From DATEOR01 sp036279015 (lineage in GTDB: Bacteria > Actinomycetota > Thermoleophilia > Gaiellales > Gaiellaceae), in contig DASUJY010000070.1 in assembly GCA_036279015.1 (NCBI GenBank), positions 1-16,414 on the forward strand: DNA of 16,414 bases, given 5' to 3'. The position numbers were made by a program, and so were the translations under genes. Shown piece by piece: positions 7,202-12,849 of this stretch (the first letter of the stretch is position 1; every line of letters starts with the position of its first letter). The notes under the pieces are model-generated. The model ran no database searches. It was given only the letters and a program-made list of their open reading frames with translations, and was not told the DNA's origin.

Positions 7202-8200
7202 ATGGACGCTGCCTTCCCCGCGGGCGTGGGCGCACACGCGTTCTGGCTGCGCGCGCCCGGCCGTGGGGAGATCAGGCCGGTCGCGCTGCCCGAGCCCGGG
7301 CGGGACGACGTCGTGGTGCGCACCTTGCGCTCCGGCGTCAGCCGCGGCACCGAAACCCTGGTCTTCCGCGGCTGCGTGCCGCCGGGCCAGTACGCCTCGA
7401 TGCGGGCACCCTTCCAGGAGGGAGACTTCCCGGCACCCGTCAAGTACGGCTACCTCAACGTCGGCGTCGTCGAGCAGGGCCCGCCGGACCTGCGCGGCCG
7501 GACGGTGTTCTGCTTGTACCCGCACCAGACCGCCTACGTGGTTCCGGCCGGTGCGGTCACTGTCGTGCCGGAGGGCGTGCCCCCCGCACGAGCCGTGCTC
7601 GCAGGCATCGCCGAGACCGCCGTCAACGCGCTCTGGGACGCCGCGCCCCTGGTGGGCGATCGGGTCGCCGTCGTCGGCGCCGGGATGGTCGGCTGCACGG
7701 TCGCACGCCTGCTGAGCCGCTTCCCGGCCGTGCACGTCACTCTCGTGGACGTCGTCGCAGGACGAGCCGATGTGGCGGCCGCGCTCGGCGTCGACTTCGC
7801 GCAGCCGGCCGACGCGGCAGGCGGTCGCGACCTGGTCGTGCACACGAGCGCGACGTCCCAGGGGCTGCAGCTTTCACTCGACCTGCTCGGCCCCGAGGGC
7901 ACGGTCATCGACCTCAGCTGGTACGGCGACGCCGATGTGCGCCTCTCGCTCGGCGGCGCGTTCCACTCGCGGCGGCTCGGCATCCGCGCCAGCCAGGTCG
8001 GCACGGTCTCCCCGGCCCGAAGCGGGAGCCGCACCACGGCGGACCGGCTGGCGCTCGCGCTCGACCTGCTGCGCGATCCGGCCTTCGACGTGCTCATCAC
8101 CGGGGAGTCCCGCTTCGGCCAGCTCCCCGACGTGATGGCCAAGCTGGCCGCGGGGAGCCTGCCGGCGCTCTGTCACACCATCACGTACGGCGAGGGGTAG
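7202..8200 (+). CDS. MDR-family (alcohol dehydrogenase-like) oxidoreductase
   Basis: This 332-residue cytosolic enzyme of the medium-chain dehydrogenase fold has an N-terminal catalytic half with SGVSRGTETLVFRG (44-57) and a Rossmann half with VAVVGAGMVG (Gly159, Gly161, Gly164) for NAD(P). The usual zinc-ADH motif GHE and the structural-zinc Cys cluster are not visible, so databases may call it zinc-binding without the ligands being there. The SRGTE block resembles the BchC/sorbitol-dehydrogenase-like branch, which oxidises hydroxyl side chains. It is the first gene of the cluster, and the PTPS-like gene starts 4 bases after its stop. A likely role is redox change of the side chain of a pyrimidine or pterin intermediate, which is inferred from context. 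ATG 7202 has only a weak ribosome-binding site, so the start is somewhat uncertain. Confidence 0.88.
   Translation: MDAAFPAGVGAHAFWLRAPGRGEIRPVALPEPGRDDVVVRTLRSGVSRGTETLVFRGCVPPGQYASMRAPFQEGDFPAPVKYGYLNVGVVEQGPPDLRGRTVFCLYPHQTAYVVPAGAVTVVPEGVPPARAVLAGIAETAVNALWDAAPLVGDRVAVVGAGMVGCTVARLLSRFPAVHVTLVDVVAGRADVAAALGVDFAQPADAAGGRDLVVHTSATSQGLQLSLDLLGPEGTVIDLSWYGDADVRLSLGGAFHSRRLGIRASQVGTVSPARSGSRTTADRLALALDLLRDPAFDVLITGESRFGQLPDVMAKLAAGSLPALCHTITYGEG
8192..8197 (+). promoter_or_regulatory. Ribosome binding site deciding the GTG start at 8204
   Basis: GAGGGG, inside the end of the dehydrogenase gene, lies 6 bases before GTG 8204. It fixes the start of the PTPS-like protein. Confidence 0.6.
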
Positions 8201-8203
8201 ACC

Positions 8204-8605
8204 GTGTTCAGCGTGACCGTCCGCGACCACATGATGGTCGCCCACAGCCTCCGTGGCGAGGTGTTCGGGCCCGCGCAGCGGTTGCATGGCGCGACGTACG
8301 TGGTCGACGCGAGCTTCCGCCGCAGCGACCTCGGCCCGGACGGGATCGTCGTCGACATCGGCCGGGCGACCGAGGAGCTTCACACCGTCCTGGCCGACCT
8401 CAACTACCGCAACCTCGACGACGAGCCGGCGCTCGCCGGCCTGAACACCTCGACCGAGGCGCTCGCCCGGGTGGTCGCGGACCGACTCGCGGAGCGAGTG
8501 CACCAGGGCGCCCTGGGCGACGCCGCCGCGCGGGAGCTCGAGTCGCTCTCGGTCACGCTGCACGAGTCGCACGTGGCCTGGGCGAGCTACGAGCGGCTGC
8601 TGTGA
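8204..8605 (+). CDS. 6-pyruvoyl-tetrahydropterin synthase-like protein with altered active site
   Basis: This 133-residue protein keeps the T-fold pattern of PTPS/QueD: an AH-S/F block (AHSL, His14), a LHG-Y block (RLHGATYVV, His28), VVDIGRA (Asp51), LNYRNLD, an NTSTEAL block (Glu85) and a final HES-Y block (His120, Glu121). Key positions differ. The catalytic Cys before LHG is Ala24 or a neighbour, the second zinc His of HGH is Ala30, and the usual Asp-His of LDHxNLD reads Asn67-Tyr68. Extra histidines at 9, 120 and 123 might supply metal ligands instead. Normal PTPS converts dihydroneopterin triphosphate, and QueD makes carboxytetrahydropterin. Neither can be assumed here. It is coupled to the dehydrogenase before it and overlaps the glycosyltransferase after it (GTGA), so it belongs to the cluster pathway. 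Confidence 0.85.
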   Translation: MFSVTVRDHMMVAHSLRGEVFGPAQRLHGATYVVDASFRRSDLGPDGIVVDIGRATEELHTVLADLNYRNLDDEPALAGLNTSTEALARVVADRLAERVHQGALGDAAARELESLSVTLHESHVAWASYERLL

Positions 8606-9660
8606 CGGCGCTCCATTTCGTCGTACCGGACGGGATCGACGACCCCACCCGGCCGAGCGGAGGGAATGCCTACGACCGCCAGATCTGCCGCGCGCTCGCC
8701 GACACCGGCTGGCCGGTGTGCGTCCACGCCGTGCCGGGGGCCTGGCCGCGACCCGACGAGGCCGCCTACGCAGCTCTCGCCGATGTCGTCCAGCAGATCC
8801 CGGACGGCGCTCTCGCGTTGCTGGACGGACTGGTCGCCTCGCCGGCGGCTGAGGTGCTGGTTCCCCAGGCGAGCCGGCTGCGTCTGGTCCCGCTCGTGCA
8901 CATGCCGCTCGGCCAGGGAACGGCAGACGGCGAGACGCGCCTGCGGGAGGGCGCAGTCCTCTCGGCCGCAGCCTCTGTGGTCACGACGAGCGCGTGGAGC
9001 AGACGAGCGCTGCTCAGGCTGTACTCGCTGCCGGGCGACCGTGTCCACGTCGCCGAGCCCGGGGCCGACGCCGCCGCTCTCTCACCGGGGACGGCGAGCG
9101 GCGGCGCGCTGCTGTGCGTCGCGGCGGTGATCCCCGGCAAGGGCCACGATGTCCTTCTCGAAGCGCTCGCGACGATGAGGGAGCTCTCCTGGGACTGTCT
9201 CTGCGTGGGCAGCATGGACCGCGACCCGGCGTTCGCGGAGAGCCTCAGGCGCCGCGTCCTCGACGAAGAGCTCGGCGCCCGCGTGCGCTTCCCCGGGCCG
9301 CGCGTCGGAGCGGATCTCGATCGCAGCTACGCGTCTGCCGACCTGCTCGTGCTGGCGTCGCGCTCCGAGACCTACGGCATGGTGGTGGCCGAGGCCCTCG
9401 CCCGTGGCCTGCCGGTCGTCGCTGCCGATGTAGGCGGGGTTGCGGAGGCCCTCGGTCGCGGAACCGGTGGAATCCGGCCGGGCCTGCTCGTTCCTCCCGA
9501 CGACCCTGCCGCGCTCGCCGGGGCCTTGCGAACCTGGCTCGGCGACGCCGAGGTTCGACACGACTGGCGCCGCTCCGCGCGCGAGCGGCGCGCATCGCTC
9601 CCTGGATGGTCGACCACGACGTCCGTTCTGGCGAGCGTGCTGGCAAAAGCGGCGCAATGA
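8602..9660 (+). CDS. Glycosyltransferase family 4 (GT-B)
   Basis: This 352-residue GT-B enzyme has an N-terminal acceptor domain starting LHFVVPDGIDDPTRPSGGN, with the Gly-Gly loop at 20-21 that contacts the donor. The C-terminal domain has IPGKGHD (Lys180) and SETYGMVVAEAL, the E-x7-E motif with Glu256 and Glu264, typical of retaining GT4 enzymes. It transfers a sugar from a nucleotide-sugar donor; donor and acceptor are unknown. It has no membrane segment but could bind the membrane surface. GTG 8602 overlaps the stop of the PTPS-like gene, and its own stop overlaps the next start (ATGA 9657-9660). The tight coupling suggests it glycosylates the product of the neighbouring pterin/pyrimidine enzymes. 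Confidence 0.93.
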   Translation: MTALHFVVPDGIDDPTRPSGGNAYDRQICRALADTGWPVCVHAVPGAWPRPDEAAYAALADVVQQIPDGALALLDGLVASPAAEVLVPQASRLRLVPLVHMPLGQGTADGETRLREGAVLSAAASVVTTSAWSRRALLRLYSLPGDRVHVAEPGADAAALSPGTASGGALLCVAAVIPGKGHDVLLEALATMRELSWDCLCVGSMDRDPAFAESLRRRVLDEELGARVRFPGPRVGADLDRSYASADLLVLASRSETYGMVVAEALARGLPVVAADVGGVAEALGRGTGGIRPGLLVPPDDPAALAGALRTWLGDAEVRHDWRRSARERRASLPGWSTTTSVLASVLAKAAQ

Positions 9661-10478
9661 TCGCGGAGCGGCCCCGGGTCGGCGCGGACTGGCTCGGCCT
9701 CCGTGAGCCTGCCGACGCCGTGGCGCGGGCGCGCGATCTCGTCGCGCGCCTCCGGCGGCACGTCCCGGCGGGGGGCGATTGGGTAATTCACGACCTCGCG
9801 TGCGGAACGGGGTCGATGGGCCGCTGGCTTGCCCCGCTCTTGCCGGGGCCGCAGCGCTGGGTCCTGCACGACATGGACGCGGACCTGTTGCGCGTCGCCA
9901 CCGCCGAGCATCCCGGCCCGGCCGCCGACGGTGCCCCCGTCGTCGTGGAGACGCGGCGCTCCGATGTCACCGAGCTGCGCCTCGACGATCTCGCCGACGC
10001 GACGCTCATCACCGCGTCAGCGCTTCTCGATCTCCTGACGCAGGACGAGCTGCAGGGTCTGATCGACGTCTGCGCGGAAGCAGGATGCCCGGTCCTTCTG
10101 AGCCTCTCCGTCGTCGGCCACGTCGACCTGGTCCCTGGTGATCCGCTGGACTCCCACGTGGCGGCCGCGTTCGACGCCCACCAGCGCCGGATGACGGCAG
10201 GGGGGCGCCTACTCGGCCCGGATGCCGTCCTCGCCGCGGTCGAAGGGTTCCGCCGCCTGGGAGCCGAGGTGCTCGTCCGGCCGGCCTCCTGGCGGCTCGG
10301 CGCGGCCGAGTCCGACCTGGCGGCAGAGTGGTTCACCGGGTGGATCCGCGCCGCGTGCGAGCAGTCTCTCGACCTTGCCTCCGCTGCCCGTCTATACGCA
10401 CCTCGGCGTCTCGCGGAGGCGCGAGCCGGCGCGCTCGCCGTCACCGTGGGCCACGCCGACCTGCTGGTTCTTCCGTGA
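9657..10478 (+). CDS. Class I SAM-dependent methyltransferase
   Basis: This 273-residue cytosolic protein has SAM motif I as IHDLACGTGSMGRW (44-57), the acidic end of strand 2 in LHDMDADLL (70-78), and DATLITASALLDLLT as the motif IV region. The central fold is that of class I methyltransferases. The C-terminal half lacks a recognisable substrate domain, so O-, N- or C-methylation of a small molecule is possible. The frame is open far upstream, but ATG 9657 overlaps the glycosyltransferase stop by ATGA and gives a normal N-terminus. Its stop in turn overlaps a GTG start for the next gene (10475-10478). Within the cluster it most likely decorates the glycosylated product. Confidence 0.9.
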   Translation: MIAERPRVGADWLGLREPADAVARARDLVARLRRHVPAGGDWVIHDLACGTGSMGRWLAPLLPGPQRWVLHDMDADLLRVATAEHPGPAADGAPVVVETRRSDVTELRLDDLADATLITASALLDLLTQDELQGLIDVCAEAGCPVLLSLSVVGHVDLVPGDPLDSHVAAAFDAHQRRMTAGGRLLGPDAVLAAVEGFRRLGAEVLVRPASWRLGAAESDLAAEWFTGWIRAACEQSLDLASAARLYAPRRLAEARAGALAVTVGHADLLVLP

Positions 10479-11506
10479 CGACGGCGTCCGCAAAACCGAT
10501 CGCGCGTGTCACACGTACCGCCGGACATCCGGTGGGCGAACCAGCGAGAAGATCGGGCCGCTCGATGAGTGGCAACGCGTGGGCATGGGCGCGCGCTGTT
10601 GCTGCGTCCGCGACGCTCGCCGTCGTCGTCTGGTACCTCGGTGTCGGCCCGTTCCTCGACGGCGTCCGCGCCGTGGACGGAGCCGCGCTTGCCGCGGGAG
10701 CCGGGATCGGACTGCTGACGACCGTCTGCTGTGCCTGGCGGTGGACGATCGTGGCGCGGGGCCTCAGCCTCCATCTTTCGCTGCCGGCTGCCGTCGCGGC
10801 GTACTACCGCTCGGTCTTCCTCAACCTTGCGCTCCCCGGGGGGATAGCCGGAGACGTCCACCGCGGCGTGAGCCACGGCCGGAACGTGCGTGATGTCGGC
10901 CTCGCTCTGCGGGCCGTCGCATGGGAGCGCACCGCCGGGCAGGTCGTGCAGGCCGTCGTGACGCTCGCCGTCCTGGTGGCGCTGCCGTCGCCCGTGCGGC
11001 CGGCGATCCCGCTGGTGCTCGGGGCGCTTGTCGCGGCGATGATCGTCGTTGTGCTCGTCGGCAGGGAGCGACCCGGTGATGCGGGCTCCCGGTGGGCGAG
11101 GCTGAGACGTGCCATCGCCCGCGACCTTCGCGGCGCGCTTCTGGCCCGGAAGGCGTGGCCGGCGATCGCGTTCGCGTCCGTCCTGGTCGTCGTCGGCCAC
11201 GCGATCACATTCGTGATCGCAGCACGCACCGCAGGTGTCACTGCGCCGCTCCGCCAGCTCTTGCCCTTGGCCGTGCTCGCCATGCTGGCCATGGTCCTGC
11301 CCAGCGTCGCCGGCTGGGGGCCACGCGAGGGTACGACCGCATGGGCGTTCGCCGCGTCCGGCCTGGGTGCGGAGCAAGGTGTCGCCACCGCCGTCGTGTA
11401 CGGCGTCATGGTCCTCGCCGCCAACCTGCCGGGTGCGCTCCTCCTGGTGACCGCCTGGGCGCCTCGCACCGCGGTCGTGCAGACCGATGGGACCGCGGAT
11501 GCTTGA
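10475..11506 (+). CDS. Flippase-like lysylphosphatidylglycerol synthase TM family protein
   Basis: This 343-residue membrane protein shows about eight hydrophobic segments. Family motifs are FLNLALPGGIAGDVHRG (115-131), matching the 'lPggvGGDv.R' block, and VLPSVAGWGPREG (274-286), matching the 'P...gG.G.rE' block of the LPG_synthase_TM/UPF0104 family (AglD, MprF flippase-domain relatives). Such proteins move or help transfer lipid-linked groups across the membrane. The soluble aminoacyl-transferase domain of MprF is absent. GTG 10475 overlaps the previous stop (GTGA). An ATG at 10565 would remove 30 mostly polar residues and is an alternative. Its 3' end overlaps the following reductase gene by 8 bases. 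It suggests that the cluster product becomes membrane-bound or crosses the membrane. Confidence 0.88.
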   Translation: MTTASAKPIARVTRTAGHPVGEPARRSGRSMSGNAWAWARAVAASATLAVVVWYLGVGPFLDGVRAVDGAALAAGAGIGLLTTVCCAWRWTIVARGLSLHLSLPAAVAAYYRSVFLNLALPGGIAGDVHRGVSHGRNVRDVGLALRAVAWERTAGQVVQAVVTLAVLVALPSPVRPAIPLVLGALVAAMIVVVLVGRERPGDAGSRWARLRRAIARDLRGALLARKAWPAIAFASVLVVVGHAITFVIAARTAGVTAPLRQLLPLAVLAMLAMVLPSVAGWGPREGTTAWAFAASGLGAEQGVATAVVYGVMVLAANLPGALLLVTAWAPRTAVVQTDGTADA

Positions 11507-12188
11507 CCGCCCGTACACCCTGCTTTCCTGCAGCGTGTCGATGGACGGGTACATCGCGAGCGCGGCGTCGCGGGTCCTGCTCTCGAACGAGGCCGACTTC
11601 GACCGGGTCGACGCCGTTCGCGCGTCGTGCGATGCCATCCTGGTCGGCGCGACGACGGTGCGCAACGACAATCCCCGGCTCCTCGTGCGCTCGCAGGCGC
11701 GCCGGGACGAGCGGATGGCCCACGGGCTCGCTGCGACGCCGATGAAGGTCACGGTGACCTCCCGGGCGGAGCTCGACGCACGTGCCGCCTTCTTCACCAC
11801 CGGCGAAACGGAGAAGCTCGTCTACTGCGCGAGGCGTCGCGTGGAGGACGCCCGTGCGCGACTGGAACCGGTCGCGACCGTGGTCGACGGAGGCCACACG
11901 GTGGAGATGTGCCGCCTGACCAGCGACCTTGCGGCACGCGGGGTGGAGCGGCTGATGGTCGAGGGCGGCGGGACGGTGCACACGCAGTTCTTGACCGCCG
12001 ATCTCGTCGATGAGCTGCAGCTCGTCGTCGCCCCGGTATTCGTCGGCGACTCGCAGGCTCCGAGGTTCGTGCGCGACGGCTGCTTCCCGTGGAATCCGGC
12101 TCGGCGCGCGCGGCTCGCCGCCGTCCGCCAGATCGGTGACGTGGTGTTGCTGCGCTACGCCCTCTCGCCCCGATTCGAGGACGACTGA
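11499..12188 (+). CDS. Stand-alone RibD-type reductase (5-amino-6-ribosylaminopyrimidine reductase-like)
   Basis: This 229-residue cytosolic protein consists only of the RibD C-terminal (DHFR-like) fold. It has LLSCSVSMDGYIA (8-20), the diagnostic ILVGATTVRNDNPRLLVR (47-64) and MVEGGGTVHTQFL (153-165), then VDELQLVVAPVFVG. The 'TTVR.DNP.L..R' block is that of true riboflavin-pathway reductases, which reduce the ribose of ribosylaminopyrimidine phosphate to ribityl with NADPH. No deaminase domain precedes it, as in fungal and archaeal versions that act before deamination. ATG 11499 is preferred; ATG 11487 is an alternative. It overlaps the flippase-like gene and is followed 10 bases later by GTP cyclohydrolase II, whose product is its expected substrate. 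Confidence 0.9.
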   Translation: MLDRPYTLLSCSVSMDGYIASAASRVLLSNEADFDRVDAVRASCDAILVGATTVRNDNPRLLVRSQARRDERMAHGLAATPMKVTVTSRAELDARAAFFTTGETEKLVYCARRRVEDARARLEPVATVVDGGHTVEMCRLTSDLAARGVERLMVEGGGTVHTQFLTADLVDELQLVVAPVFVGDSQAPRFVRDGCFPWNPARRARLAAVRQIGDVVLLRYALSPRFEDD

Positions 12189-12198
12189 GCGAGAACCG

Positions 12199-12849
12199 AT
12201 GCTGATGCGAGCGCCCACCGCGACGATCCGAACGCAGGTCTCCGTGCCGCTGCGGTTGGCCGACGGGTACGTCACGGATGCTCGAGTGTTCAGCTTCGAC
12301 GGTCTCGTCGACGGCCTGGAGCATCTGGCGTTCGGTCTGGGCGATCTGGCCGCTGCCGGCCTGCGCGGCGAGCACCCGCGTGTTCCTCTGGTCCGGCTGC
12401 ACAGCGAGTGCCTCACCGGCGACGTGTTCTCGAGCCAACGCTGCGACTGCGGCGCACAGCTACGCGAAGCCGTCGAGCGAATCGCCGCCTCCGGTGGATT
12501 TCTGCTGTACCTGCGGCAGGAAGGACGCGGGATCGGCCTCTACGCGAAGCTCGAGGCCTACGCGCTCCAGGACCTCGGACTGGACACCTACGAGGCGAAC
12601 CTTGCCCTGGGCCATCGCGAGGACGAGCGCAGCTACGTCGCCGCGGCGCAGATGCTGCGCGCCCTCGGGGTCTCGAAGGTCGCCTTGCTCAGCAACAACC
12701 CGGACAAGGCTCGGCAGCTGCGCCGCTGCGGGGTGAGCGTCGCGGCGCAAGTGCCGACCGGCGTGCACCTGTCCGAGGCGAACGGCCGTTACCTGGCCGC
12801 GAAGGCGCGCAGAGCGCACACGCTCGACGTGGAGCTTTCAGCCGGCTGA
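12199..12849 (+). CDS. ribA: GTP cyclohydrolase II (RibA-type)
   Basis: This 216-residue enzyme contains the zinc site HSECLTGD then RCDCG (Cys71, Cys82, Cys84), the GTP-binding block LLYLRQEGRGIGL (102-114), AYALQD with Tyr121 (aligned with the E. coli RibA active-site Tyr105), DERSY with Arg144 and SNNPDK. All catalytic residues are present, so it should hydrolyse GTP to 2,5-diamino-6-ribosylaminopyrimidinone phosphate, formate and pyrophosphate. There is no fused RibB domain and no ribE/ribH nearby, so this copy seems dedicated to the cluster rather than to riboflavin. In S. coelicolor one of three paralogues (SCO6655) makes the formylamino intermediate instead, so specialised copies are known. 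The start is ATG 12199 or 12205. The last 12 bases overlap the convergent gene. Confidence 0.95.
   Translation: MLMRAPTATIRTQVSVPLRLADGYVTDARVFSFDGLVDGLEHLAFGLGDLAAAGLRGEHPRVPLVRLHSECLTGDVFSSQRCDCGAQLREAVERIAASGGFLLYLRQEGRGIGLYAKLEAYALQDLGLDTYEANLALGHREDERSYVAAAQMLRALGVSKVALLSNNPDKARQLRRCGVSVAAQVPTGVHLSEANGRYLAAKARRAHTLDVELSAG

Noticed and set aside
12199..12849. Possibility that this GCH II makes the formylamino product like SCO6655.
   Set aside because: The active-site Tyr equivalent (Tyr121) and Arg144 are retained, so the standard product is more likely; only an assay would settle it.
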